From: Akkermansia sp.
GTDB lineage: Bacteria > Verrucomicrobiota > Verrucomicrobiia > Verrucomicrobiales > Akkermansiaceae
DNA: 11,761 nt
Direction of reading: 5' to 3'
Assembly (NCBI GenBank): GCA_017555465.1
Contig: JAFZGH010000086.1
Location: 1-11,761, forward strand
Part shown: positions 1 through 6,787 of the stretch, in pieces
How the letters are laid out: the number at the start of each line of letters is the position of its first letter
Position numbering within the stretch: position 1 is the first letter of the stretch
Made by a program: the position numbers and the translations under genes
Notes under the pieces: generated by a model
Database searches by the model: none
Seen by the model: the letters and a program-made list of their open reading frames with translations, nothing else
What the model was told of the DNA's origin: nothing

Positions 1-672
1 CGAACCGCTGGAACCCATCAGGCGGGTGCGGATGCTGGTCCAGGGCAGAATCAGGCAGTCGTCCTGGTCATTACCCATGCCGTCAGCGCCCTTGCTCTCC
101 AACACGCCGATGACCGTGAACACCACATCCTTCACGCGGATGTCCTGCCCGATGGGGTCGGTATCAGCATAAAGTTCCTTGGCAATCGTGCTGCCGATAA
201 GGCACACGCGGCTGGCTTCCTCCACCTGCTTTCTGGTGAAAGCGGAGCCACTGGCCACTTTCCAGCCTTCGATGGAGAAGTACTGCTCATTGCCACCCAT
301 GATGGAACGAGGGCTCCAGTTCTGGTTGCCCACAATCACCTGTCCGCTGGCGCGCACCACCGGGGAAGCTGCCTTCACGAACTCCGGGCAGTCCTTCACG
401 AGGGCATCGGCATCCGTGGCAAAGAGCGAGGCACGCCCGCCCTGCCCGGTATTCACACCGGCTGTGCTCACCGAAGCACCGCTCACGGTAATCACATTCG
501 TGCCCATGGAGGAGAATTTATCGGCCACCTGCTTCTTGGAGCCCTCACCGATTTCCATTATGGCCACCACGGCAGCAATACCAATCACAATACCCAGCAC
601 GGTGAGCGCGGCGCGCATGGGATTGCGCACCAGGGCTTTCAGGCAGGTTACTAATAAGGTGTTAAACTTCAT
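1..672 (-). CDS. MacB-like ABC transporter permease (FtsX/MacB_PCD), partial, 3' end beyond window
   Basis: Inner-membrane permease of a MacAB-type ABC exporter; 224 residues are visible and the C-terminal half, with the remaining membrane helices, lies beyond the left edge. The N-terminus has a basic stretch and then one membrane helix (about residues 21-40, LTVLGIVIGIAAVVAI), followed by IGEGSKKQV, the typical entry into the MacB periplasmic core. The periplasmic part includes a NWSPRSIMGGNEQYFSIEGW segment (residues 118-137), as in MacB homologues where the domain contacts the adaptor. The ATG start overlaps the stop of the ATPase gene by 4 bp (ATGA), which implies translational coupling. 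In E. coli MacB the ATPase and permease are one polypeptide; here they are separate genes. The substrate cannot be told from sequence; candidates are macrolides, peptides or lipids. The family call is secure, but the symbol macB is not certain. Confidence 0.9.
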   Translation of the reverse strand, partial: MKFNTLLVTCLKALVRNPMRAALTVLGIVIGIAAVVAIMEIGEGSKKQVADKFSSMGTNVITVSGASVSTAGVNTGQGGRASLFATDADALVKDCPEFVKAASPVVRASGQVIVGNQNWSPRSIMGGNEQYFSIEGWKVASGSAFTRKQVEEASRVCLIGSTIAKELYADTDPIGQDIRVKDVVFTVIGVLESKGADGMGNDQDDCLILPWTSIRTRLMGSSGS

Positions 673-1376
673 TTCTGGAGGGTGGCTGTAAGTTCATCCG
701 ATACGCCGTCGAGAATCAGGCCGTCGCACATGTTGATGGCGCGGTCGGTGAACGCGGCGATCTTGGGGTCGTGAGTCACGATAATAACCGTGATACCCAG
801 CTTGCGGTTCAGTTCGCGGAACATGTTCATCACCTCCACAGAGGTGGCGGAATCCAGGCTGCCGGTGGGTTCATCCGCCAGCAGAATGCCGGGGTTATTG
901 ATAAGGGAGCGGGCAATGGCCACGCGCTGCTGCTGGCCGCCGGAAAGCTGCGCCGGGGTGTGGTGCATGCGTTCCGTGAGCCCCACCATCTCGATGAGTT
1001 CCAGCGCACGCTTGCGGATTTCTGCGGTGCTCTTGGCCGGGTGGTAATAATAGGCCGGCATCATCACGTTTTCCAGCGCCGAGGTACGCGCCAGCAAGTT
1101 GAAGTTCTGGAACACGAAGCCGATGCGCTTGTTGCGCAGCAGGGCGCGCTCGTTGGCATTCAGCCCGGCCACGTTGTGGCCGTCAATCCAGAATTCACCG
1201 CTGGTCGGGTGGTCCAGGCAGCCCAGAAGGTTCATGAGGGTGGATTTACCCGAACCGGATGCCCCCGTGAGCGACACGAACTCGCCGTCCTCAATGCGCA
1301 GGGAAATGCCCTTGAGAACCGGCAGGTCAATCTCGCCCAGGTGGTAGACCTTTGTGATATCTTTCAGCTCAATCAT
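669..1376 (-). CDS. MacB/LolD-like ABC transporter ATP-binding protein
   Basis: A 235-residue cytoplasmic ATPase that powers the adjoining permease. It has every nucleotide-binding motif: Walker A GASGSGKST (residues 38-46), Q-loop glutamine (Q90, in VFQNFNLL), signature LSGGQQQ (144-150), Walker B ILLADEP with catalytic E169, D-loop SLD (173-175) and H-loop histidine H202. The Q-loop context and the DHPTSGEFWIDG region are typical of the MacB/LolD/FtsE subfamily. The start at 1376 (MIELKDITKVY) is where homologues begin; a longer in-frame reading from 1484 would add 36 low-complexity residues and overlap macA, so it is rejected. It lies 25 bp after the macA stop and overlaps the permease start by 4 bp, so the three genes are almost certainly one operon. 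Only CAGG, a few bases upstream, resembles a ribosome site. Confidence 0.93.
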   Translation of the reverse strand: MIELKDITKVYHLGEIDLPVLKGISLRIEDGEFVSLTGASGSGKSTLMNLLGCLDHPTSGEFWIDGHNVAGLNANERALLRNKRIGFVFQNFNLLARTSALENVMMPAYYYHPAKSTAEIRKRALELIEMVGLTERMHHTPAQLSGGQQQRVAIARSLINNPGILLADEPTGSLDSATSVEVMNMFRELNRKLGITVIIVTHDPKIAAFTDRAINMCDGLILDGVSDELTATLQK

Positions 1377-1401
1377 AGCCTGAAAAAAGCGGAAACTATG
1401 C

Positions 1402-2811
1402 TCAGGGGCGGAAACCGCCCTTATCCACCTGGCCGGGCTTGGCCGCAGCCCCGCCCGTGCCGCGCTGGCGGCGCTGCGGGCCATTCATGCCGAACAAGCC
1501 GCCCTGCTTGCCACCGGCGGCAGCCTTGGGCATGGCAACGGAAACACCCGTCACCAATTCATCACCGGCATTGAGGGTTTCGCCCTCCAGCACAGTCACC
1601 ATGCTGCGCGTGCCGTCGGAATCTCCCTTAATGACGCGCACCGGGGCCACCGTGGTGTCACTGACCTTGCGCCAGACAATAGAGGGGCGTTCCCCGCCTT
1701 CGGCGCGCGGGCCGCGCTGCTTACCGCGGGCGCTTTCGTCAATCTGCTCCGGCATGGGGCGGAAATCGAAGGCGGCATCCGGCACCAGCAGAACATCCTT
1801 CACCTCTTTCACGATAAAGTTCACATTGGCGCTCATGTAGGGCAGCAGCTTGCGCTCCGGGTTCTCAATATCCACCTCCACAATGTAGGTCACCACATTG
1901 GAGCTCATTGTGGCGTTCGGGCGAATCTTGTTCACCGTACCGGTAAAGCTTTCATTCGGCAGGGCATCCACCGTGTACTGCACCGCCTGGCCCGGCTTCA
2001 CCTTGGCAATATCGGCCTCGTTCACGCTGGCCCAGATCTGCATCTTGCTCAAATCGCGCGCCACCAGGAACAGGGTCGTGGCGTTCATGCTGCTCACCAC
2101 CGTCTGGCCCACGTTCACCTGGCGCACCACAATCGTGCCATCCACCGGGGTGGAAATGCGGGTGTAATCGCGGTTGCGAAGCTCGCTTTCCAGCTGGGCC
2201 TCGGCGCTCTGCAGCTGGGCCAGAGCGCTGGCCTGCTGGGCCTCAGCCGTCTGCAGCTGAGCCGTGGCGCTCTCCAGGTTTGCGGCGGCAATCTCGGCGG
2301 CATTCACATACTGGTCATACTGCATCTGGGAGAGCGCATCGCCCACGCCCAGATTCTTGGCGCGTGCCAGGTCGCGGTCGGCCTTGTTCTTGTTGGCCGT
2401 GGCCTGGGAGATGGAAGCCTTGGCCTGAGCCACCGATGCATCGGACGAAAGAATCTGAGCCTGCGCCTGTGAAACCTGAGCTTCGGCGCGCTTGATATCA
2501 AGCTCCACGATGGTATCGTCGATGCGGGCGAGCAGCTGTCCGGCCTTCACCTCGCTGCCGTAGTCCACCGGGCGGCCATCCACATCCACACCGAATTCCT
2601 TAATTTCGCCCGTTACCTGGGCACCCACATCCACCAGCTCCTGGGGCTCCAGTGTGCCAGTGGCCTGCACCTTGCTCACAAAGTCATCCTGAACCACCTC
2701 CACTGTGCGGAACTGCTGCTGAGCCACGGCTTCATCACCAGAAAAATACCAGATTCCGGCACCACAAGCGCAGATAAGGGCTGCACCACCCCACTTTAAA
2801 AATGCATTCAC
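1402..2811 (-). CDS. MacA-like periplasmic adaptor (membrane fusion protein)
   Basis: A 469-residue HlyD/RND-type adaptor that would bridge the MacB-like transporter to an outer-membrane channel. An N-terminal membrane anchor (about residues 8-23) is followed by the first half of the biotinyl-lipoyl domain (about 55-100, VDVGAQVTGEIKEF), then a long Ala/Gln/Glu-rich alpha-helical hairpin (about 100-215, full of AQ and SAEAQL repeats). The second lipoyl half follows (STPVDGTIVVRQVNVGQTV, 220-238), then beta-barrel and membrane-proximal domains (250-425). The tail, about residues 430-469, is rich in Gly, Arg and Gln and is not typical of the family. The only in-frame start is GTG: an in-frame TGA lies at 2845-2847 with no ATG between. 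A strong promoter sits immediately upstream (2819-2848). It is the first gene of the operon with the ATPase and permease. No TolC-type gene is in view. Confidence 0.9.
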   Translation of the reverse strand: MNAFLKWGGAALICACGAGIWYFSGDEAVAQQQFRTVEVVQDDFVSKVQATGTLEPQELVDVGAQVTGEIKEFGVDVDGRPVDYGSEVKAGQLLARIDDTIVELDIKRAEAQVSQAQAQILSSDASVAQAKASISQATANKNKADRDLARAKNLGVGDALSQMQYDQYVNAAEIAAANLESATAQLQTAEAQQASALAQLQSAEAQLESELRNRDYTRISTPVDGTIVVRQVNVGQTVVSSMNATTLFLVARDLSKMQIWASVNEADIAKVKPGQAVQYTVDALPNESFTGTVNKIRPNATMSSNVVTYIVEVDIENPERKLLPYMSANVNFIVKEVKDVLLVPDAAFDFRPMPEQIDESARGKQRGPRAEGGERPSIVWRKVSDTTVAPVRVIKGDSDGTRSMVTVLEGETLNAGDELVTGVSVAMPKAAAGGKQGGLFGMNGPQRRQRGTGGAAAKPGQVDKGGFRP

Positions 2812-2818
2812 GGTCTTA

Positions 2819-2848
2819 TTTATAAACTGATTTATATTCCTGTGTCAA
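2819..2848 (-). promoter_or_regulatory. Sigma70-type promoter of the macA operon, predicting a leaderless mRNA
   Basis: On the minus strand, a perfect TTGACA (-35, 2843-2848) is followed after 18 bp by TATAAA (-10, 2819-2824, five of six consensus bases). Only 7 nt separate the -10 box from the GTG start at 2811, so transcription would begin at or next to the start codon. No Shine-Dalgarno sequence is present. The box positions are read directly; the transcription start is inferred. Confidence 0.65.
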
Positions 2849-2883
2849 GCTGCCAACGGCAGTATTCCTACTAACTATATACG

Positions 2884-2920
2884 AAAAAACCGCGGCAATT
2901 CTACACCGCCGCGTTTTTTT
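2884..2920 (-). terminator. Rho-independent terminator after the PBP2-like gene
   Basis: An inverted repeat with core CGCGGC/GCCGCG (2891-2896 with 2908-2913), an 11-nt loop, and flanking A6/T6 runs that extend the pairing with one mismatch. Read on the minus strand it begins about 10 bp after the stop of the penicillin-binding protein gene and ends in a run of six T. The A run on the other side would give it limited function in the opposite direction. Confidence 0.75.
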
Positions 2921-2930
2921 CTGCAAAAAA

Positions 2931-5177
2931 TCAATTCCGGGAGCGCCCGTCGTCCCAGCCGGACTGGGACTGGCGTTTTTCCGCCTCGGCCCGCTGGCGA
3001 GCCGTCTCCTCCGTAGCGGGAGAAGGAGCCGGAGTTACCTCTTCAGCCTCCACTTCCTCTGCGGTATCTTCCACCGCGGCTGCCATTTCCTCCGGCACTG
3101 CGGCCTTGCGGGTGGGGCCATTGAGTTCCTCCTCCATACTGGGCTTGATATTCTCGAAGAAGGTCTTGACCACCATGGCCGCCATATGGCCGCCGGAAAT
3201 GCGCTGGTGCGGCTTGCCTTCGTACAGGGCAGCGTAGGCATAGCGGGGGTTATCTGCCGGCAGGAAACCGGCGAACCAGGCCAGACGGCAATCCAGCGAG
3301 GGCGGCCCCCACTGGGCCGTACCGGTCTTACCGGCGTTGGACACGTAACTCAGAGCTGCGCGACGGCCTGTGCCGCCATTCACCACAGCTTTCATGCCCT
3401 TGCGCACCACGGCAAGGGCGGAGCTCATATCCTGGAGGTTGTTCTGTGCGGTGGGGGTAAACTGGTAAACCACATTGCCATCCTTATCCAGCACCTGGCG
3501 GATGAGCTGCAGTTTGGGCAGGTATGAACCATTGGCAATGCCCGCCACACCATGCGCCACCTGCAGCGGCGTGGCCAGCAGGGCTCCCTGGCCGATGGCC
3601 ATATTCGCGGCGTCACCCGCCATGAAACCGCGGCCGTAGTTGCGGTGCATCCAGGCTTCGGTGGGCACGTTGCCCGCCTTATCCGGCAGGGGCAGGCCGG
3701 TGGTGGAACCATAGCCGAAGCGGCGCGCCACATCGCACAGGCGCGCAGCGCCAATGCGCGGTTCGCGGGTGGCGGCAATCTGGTACATGAAGGGATTGTT
3801 GGAAAGCAGCAGCGCTGTCACGCAGTTGATGGAGCCGGCGAATTTGTTGTGGTTCTTGAACTCATGGCCGCCGATGCGGATGCTGTACGGGCAGTTCACA
3901 TAGGTACCTTCGGTAATCACATCGTGCCGGAGGCCGGCTGCCACGGTAATGGTCTTGAAGGTGGACGCCGGAGGGTACACACCCGCAAAGGCGCGGGAGA
4001 CCAGCGGTGTGTTCGGGTCAAGGCGCAGGGCGTCGTAGTCCTTCTGCGAAATGGCGGGAATAAAAGCGTTCGGGTCAAAATTCGGGGTAGATGCCAGCAC
4101 CACGACCTCCCCGGAGTGCACGTCAATCATCACGAATGCGCCGCGGCCCAGCGTATTGTCGCGCAGGGACTGCTCGGCGGCTTTCTGCCACTCCAGATTC
4201 AGCGTGGTGACAATCGTGCCACCGGGTTTCGGCTTGCTCTGCAGTTCATCCAGAATCTTGTTGCCGCTTTCATCGAACATGAGGCGCCAGATACCCGGCC
4301 GCCCGGTCAGCTGCTTATTGAACTGCTTTTCCAGACCCGCGCGGCCTTCCTGACGCTCGAAAATCGGGTCATTGTGGTTGATGGGGCCCGTGGGCAGCTT
4401 GGCTTTCACGCCCGTGTAGCCCAGAATATGGCAGGCCGAGGTCTGGTGCGGGTAGTTGCGGATATAGAGCGGGATGAGATGCCCGTATTCAATACCGTTT
4501 ATCTGGGTGCGGATGCCCTCCAGTTCGCGGGCGCGCACCGTCGGTCCAACCGGCAGAGCCAGCCAACGGCGGTGCTTGTAGTGGTCGAGCAGCTGGGCAT
4601 CTGTCTTTTCATACACCTTCAGTCCCGCCTTTTCAAACGCTGCAATCACCCGGCGGGCAATAGCGAGGATATTTTCATCGCTCTCATCCTTGAGCTGCCC
4701 AAAGTTCACAGCCGGCTGGTAGGCCACTTCCGAACATGCCATCACCAGACCGTTACGGTCTGAAATGATACCGCGAGGCCCCGGCACAGTCAGCGACATG
4801 GTGCGGGCATTCTTGCGGTTGGTGGCATATGCCACGCGGGAGGGGTCATGCACGGTCGGGTCAGTCACCGCAGTGGTCGGCTTCAGCGAATCCAGCCCGG
4901 TTTCATCCTGAGAAGCGGCATCACCCCCCGTCTCCACATGCACCGGGGAATCCGGGTCGGCGGTCTTTTCGTAACTTTCGGCCAGCTCCACACCTTCCTG
5001 CATGGTCGGCGCCTTGTCTTCACCGCCCAGCTTCACGGTCTCTACAATTTCCTCTGCCGCCTCATCATCGGGCAAATCGGCAATAAACGGCACGCCACCC
5101 TCCTGCCCCAGGGCAGCGGGTGAACACATCATCAAAGCCAGGAAAACGAATCCGGTATAGAGCTTACTCCTCAGCAT
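2931..5177 (-). CDS. Penicillin-binding protein 2-like D,D-transpeptidase (class B PBP)
   Basis: Cross-links peptidoglycan peptides in the periplasm; the family partners with SEDS glycosyltransferases such as RodA. The transpeptidase motifs are complete: STFK with nucleophile S405, SNN (459-461) and KTGT (617-620). The dimerisation domain starts at about 118 (PGPRGIISDRNG at 132-143), and GLEKQFNKQLTGRPG (281-295) and IGQGALLATPLQVA (528-541) are classic PBP2 segments. At 748 residues it is longer than typical PBP2 (about 630). The extra length is an acidic N-terminal linker (about 28-115) and an acidic Ala/Glu/Pro-rich tail (about 680-748). The N-terminus (VFLALMMCSPAALGQ) looks like a cleavable signal rather than the usual permanent anchor. 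It stands alone with its own promoter and terminator; no rodA or mreC is adjacent. mrdA is plausible but cannot be separated from other class B paralogues here. Confidence 0.9.
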   Translation of the reverse strand: MLRSKLYTGFVFLALMMCSPAALGQEGGVPFIADLPDDEAAEEIVETVKLGGEDKAPTMQEGVELAESYEKTADPDSPVHVETGGDAASQDETGLDSLKPTTAVTDPTVHDPSRVAYATNRKNARTMSLTVPGPRGIISDRNGLVMACSEVAYQPAVNFGQLKDESDENILAIARRVIAAFEKAGLKVYEKTDAQLLDHYKHRRWLALPVGPTVRARELEGIRTQINGIEYGHLIPLYIRNYPHQTSACHILGYTGVKAKLPTGPINHNDPIFERQEGRAGLEKQFNKQLTGRPGIWRLMFDESGNKILDELQSKPKPGGTIVTTLNLEWQKAAEQSLRDNTLGRGAFVMIDVHSGEVVVLASTPNFDPNAFIPAISQKDYDALRLDPNTPLVSRAFAGVYPPASTFKTITVAAGLRHDVITEGTYVNCPYSIRIGGHEFKNHNKFAGSINCVTALLLSNNPFMYQIAATREPRIGAARLCDVARRFGYGSTTGLPLPDKAGNVPTEAWMHRNYGRGFMAGDAANMAIGQGALLATPLQVAHGVAGIANGSYLPKLQLIRQVLDKDGNVVYQFTPTAQNNLQDMSSALAVVRKGMKAVVNGGTGRRAALSYVSNAGKTGTAQWGPPSLDCRLAWFAGFLPADNPRYAYAALYEGKPHQRISGGHMAAMVVKTFFENIKPSMEEELNGPTRKAAVPEEMAAAVEDTAEEVEAEEVTPAPSPATEETARQRAEAEKRQSQSGWDDGRSRN

Positions 5178-5186
5178 TGCATCTGC

Positions 5187-5216
5187 ATTCTACCGCATAT
5201 GCCCCCCGGCACGCAA
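5187..5216 (-). promoter_or_regulatory. Putative promoter of the PBP2-like gene, very short leader
   Basis: On the minus strand, TTGCGT (-35 candidate, 5211-5216) is followed after 18 bp by TAGAAT (-10, 5187-5192, five of six consensus bases). Nine nucleotides lie between the -10 box and the ATG at 5177, so the leader would be about 0-3 nt. It sits just beyond the T-tract of the rpmA terminator, as expected for an independent unit. The -35 box is weak. Confidence 0.45.
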
Positions 5217-5217
5217 C

Positions 5218-5257
5218 AAAAAAAAAGCCCGCCACCAACATGGTGACGGGGCTTTTT
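5218..5257 (-). terminator. Rho-independent terminator of rplU-rpmA
   Basis: Read on the minus strand, a long GC-rich hairpin (AAAAGCCCCGTCACCA paired with TGGTGGCGGGCTTTTT, one bulge and one mismatch, 3-nt loop) is followed by an uninterrupted run of nine T (5218-5226). It lies about 25 bp after the rpmA stop and before the promoter of the next gene. Confidence 0.88.
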
Positions 5258-5282
5258 GATAATTGCTGCGAAAGCCTGTGAT

Positions 5283-5531
5283 TTAGGCCTCGGGAGCAAC
5301 GTTGACGCGGCGGCCTTCGCGATCGAAGAACACGCGGCCATCAACCAGGGAGAAAATCGTGTAATCGCGGCCCATGCCCACGCCCTTGCCGGGGTGGAAC
5401 TTGGTGCCACGCTGGCGAACGATGATGTTACCGGCGATGACGGTCTGACCACCAAACTTCTTCACGCCGAGGCGCTTGCTGCGGGAATCGCGACCGTTAC
5501 GTACGGAACCTTGACCTTTCTTATGTGCCAT
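5283..5531 (-). CDS. rpmA: 50S ribosomal protein L27
   Basis: An 82-residue basic protein of normal L27 length. It starts MAHKKGQGSVRNGRDS and continues with KRLGVKKFGGQTVIAGNII, VRQRGTKFHPGKGVGMGRDY and a VFFDREGRRVNV end, a near-textbook L27. In the ribosome its N-terminal tail reaches towards the peptidyl-transferase centre. There is no N-terminal extension of the sort cleaved by the Prp protease in Firmicutes; the protein begins directly at MAHKK, as in most Gram-negatives. It lies 35 bp after rplU, the usual L21-L27 order. No Shine-Dalgarno is visible in that gap, so coupling with rplU translation is possible. The obgE gene that commonly follows is absent; a terminator follows instead. 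Confidence 0.98.
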   Translation of the reverse strand: MAHKKGQGSVRNGRDSRSKRLGVKKFGGQTVIAGNIIVRQRGTKFHPGKGVGMGRDYTIFSLVDGRVFFDREGRRVNVAPEA

Positions 5532-5566
5532 GACTAGTTAGTATCTATGGGATAGGGGGTTAATAA

Positions 5567-5887
5567 TCAGGCGTTGATAGCGGTAATCTGCACCTTGGTA
5601 AGAGCGGCGCGGAAACCCTTCTTCTTGTGGAAACCCTTGCGGCGCTTGAACTTGAAAGCGATGCCCTTGGCGCCACGAGCCTCCGGATCCAGCACCTTGG
5701 CCGTCACCGTTGCACCTGCCACCGTGGGAGCGCCCACCTTCGTCTCACCCTCGTTCTCCACCAGGAGCACCTGGTCGAACGTGGTCTCGCCATCCTTCTC
5801 CAGACCAGCGAGGCGGTCCACGGTGAGGATATCACCGACCGTCACACGGTACTGCTTGCTGCCGGAAGTGAAAACTGCGTATGCCAT
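5567..5887 (-). CDS. rplU: 50S ribosomal protein L21
   Basis: A 106-residue L21, close to the E. coli length of 103. It starts MAYAVFTSGSKQYRVTVGD, contains LTVDRLAGLEKDGETTFDQV and VGAPTVAGATVTAKVLD, and ends with the rRNA-binding basic segment KFKRRKGFHKKKGFRAALTKVQI. L21 binds 23S rRNA, and in E. coli its assembly depends on L20. The ATG at 5887 is chosen because family members begin M-AVxxxGGKQYxV. An upstream in-frame ATG at 5953 would lie upstream of the transcription start predicted by the promoter at 5933-5960. It is the first gene of the rplU-rpmA operon. Confidence 0.98.
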   Translation of the reverse strand: MAYAVFTSGSKQYRVTVGDILTVDRLAGLEKDGETTFDQVLLVENEGETKVGAPTVAGATVTAKVLDPEARGAKGIAFKFKRRKGFHKKKGFRAALTKVQITAINA

Positions 5888-5932
5888 AATTTTCAGAATT
5901 TTGATGTTGCACCCACTCATGCGGGCTGGCAC

Positions 5933-5960
5933 ATTATAGGCACGCAAGCGCATTTGTAAA
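5933..5960 (-). promoter_or_regulatory. Strong promoter of rplU-rpmA
   Basis: On the minus strand, TTTACA (-35, 5955-5960, five of six consensus bases) is followed after 16 bp by a perfect TATAAT (-10, 5933-5938). Transcription would start near 5926, giving a leader of about 39 nt before the rplU ATG at 5887. Unlike several other promoters in this window, this one leaves room for a real 5' UTR, though that leader has no clear Shine-Dalgarno. Confidence 0.8.
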
Positions 5961-5978
5961 GAAAAATTTCACACAAAA

Positions 5979-6425
5979 ATGAAAAATTTGCAGAAAATTT
6001 TTAATAATTCTCCTGTTGAGGTCACATCTGAGGCAGAAATGGTGTCGCTCGGGCGCAGCATGGCTGCCGAGCTGGAGCCCGGCCAGGTGTTCGGCCTGGT
6101 GGGGGATTTAGGCGCTGGCAAGACCCACCTGGTGCAGGGCATTCTGGAAGGCCTGGGCGCGGGCAACCCCGCCGCCAGCCCCACGTTCTCCCTGGTGCAC
6201 GAGCATGATGACGGCGTCCTGCCCGTGGCGCACTTCGATTTCTACCGCATGAAGAACCCGCAGGAGGCCATCGGCATCGGCTGGGATGAATATCTGGAAA
6301 GCGGCCGCATCCTGCTGGTGGAATGGGCAGACCGCTTCGACGGCGCACTCATGCCTGCCGACACCCGCTGGCTGGTGCTCCGCCACACCGGCGAAACCAC
6401 CCGAACCGTCACCCTGGTGGGATAA
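5979..6425 (+). CDS. tsaE: tRNA t6A biosynthesis ATPase TsaE
   Basis: A 148-residue TsaE/YjeE-family ATPase, of normal length. With TsaB, TsaD and TsaC it makes threonylcarbamoyladenosine at position 37 of ANN-decoding tRNAs; TsaE resets the TsaBD complex through ATP hydrolysis. It has a P-loop GDLGAGKT (42-49), the family segment SPTFSLVHEH (67-76), the Walker-B-like HFDFYRM (85-91) and LVEWADRF (113-120), which carries the conserved Glu-Trp. The ATG at 5979 gives a complete N-terminus; no ribosome binding site is visible. It is divergent from rplU across a 91-bp gap and appears monocistronic, with a candidate terminator 20 bp downstream. The tsaB, tsaC and tsaD genes are not in the window. 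Confidence 0.96.
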   Translation: MKNLQKIFNNSPVEVTSEAEMVSLGRSMAAELEPGQVFGLVGDLGAGKTHLVQGILEGLGAGNPAASPTFSLVHEHDDGVLPVAHFDFYRMKNPQEAIGIGWDEYLESGRILLVEWADRFDGALMPADTRWLVLRHTGETTRTVTLVG

Positions 6426-6787
6426 ACCGCCCGGCAACAGGCACGAACACCCGGTTTCTACGTGAAAAGGGTGTTTCTGATGTTTGCCTCCTGAAATCAC
6501 CATTCCTGTCTTGCACGAAACGCAAATCCTGCAGAACAAAACCCGTTATCTTGCAAAAGATGACAATTCGCGTTTGACAAACATCTTATTTTACCATACC
6601 CATACATACTACCCAACCTCCCGGTAACCTCATATAGCGTAGAACGATTATTTTCCACGCACAGTAAGGCCGACCGAAGCCTGGCCCGGTTAGATGGCAT
6701 GCCGGGCAAACGGAGCTATGCAAACGTCCATCTGTCACCCATGATGACTCAGGAAGCCTGTGAAGACTCCGGTTACCCTCAGTATTC
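6426..6787. other. 362-bp gap with no recognisable gene; possible structured RNA
   Basis: No reading frame here has recognisable protein features on either strand; the short open frames are unlike any family I know. The first part carries a probable tsaE terminator. The stretch around 6540-6660 is visibly AT-richer than the flanking genes. Positions 6623-6777 contain several nested complementary segments: GGTAACC/GGTTACC, AGATGG/CCATCT, GCCCGG/CCGGGC, AGGC/GCCT and GTCA/TGAC. A perfect TTGACA lies at 6574-6579 (plus), but no good -10 box follows at the right distance. An unannotated RNA is possible but unproven. It does not match tRNA, tmRNA, SRP RNA or RNase P RNA as I know them. Confidence 0.4.
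6445..6476 (+). terminator. Probable terminator of tsaE
   Basis: GAACACCC (6445-6452) pairs with GGGTGTTT (6469-6476), seven Watson-Crick pairs plus one G-T. Inside it TTTC (6455-6458) pairs with GAAA (6464-6467) around a 5-nt loop. It begins 20 bp after the tsaE stop. The T-tract is short and interrupted (TTTCTGATGTTTG), so termination may be partial. It could also serve as a downstream stop for minus-strand transcription from lpxB. Confidence 0.5.

Noticed and set aside
771..1574. A 267-residue plus-strand open frame opposite the ATPase gene
   Set aside because: The minus strand has complete Walker A, signature and Walker B motifs; the plus frame has none.
2760..2811. Possible lipoprotein signal in the MacA-like N-terminus (LICAC)
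   Set aside because: The residues before the cysteines do not fit a good lipobox, and an N-terminal membrane anchor is the usual arrangement for MacA.
3552..4763. A 403-residue plus-strand open frame opposite the PBP2-like gene
   Set aside because: It lies fully inside a gene with all three transpeptidase motifs. Its own sequence is low-information and typical of antisense reading of GC-rich codons.
5567..5953. An extended rplU start at 5953, adding 22 residues
   Set aside because: The start would lie upstream of the transcription start predicted by the TATAAT box at 5933-5938, and the extra residues do not resemble L21.
6574..6602. Perfect TTGACA on the plus strand in the gap after tsaE
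   Set aside because: At 17 bp spacing the next hexamer is TACCCA, a poor -10, and neighbouring spacings are no better. I do not call it a promoter.
6706..6745. GCAAACGGAGCTATGCA resembles the start of a tmRNA tag reading frame (ANDNYA-type)
   Set aside because: The frame reads on to a stop without the expected hydrophobic Ala-Ala ending, and no tRNA-like acceptor halves or known tmRNA end sequences are nearby.
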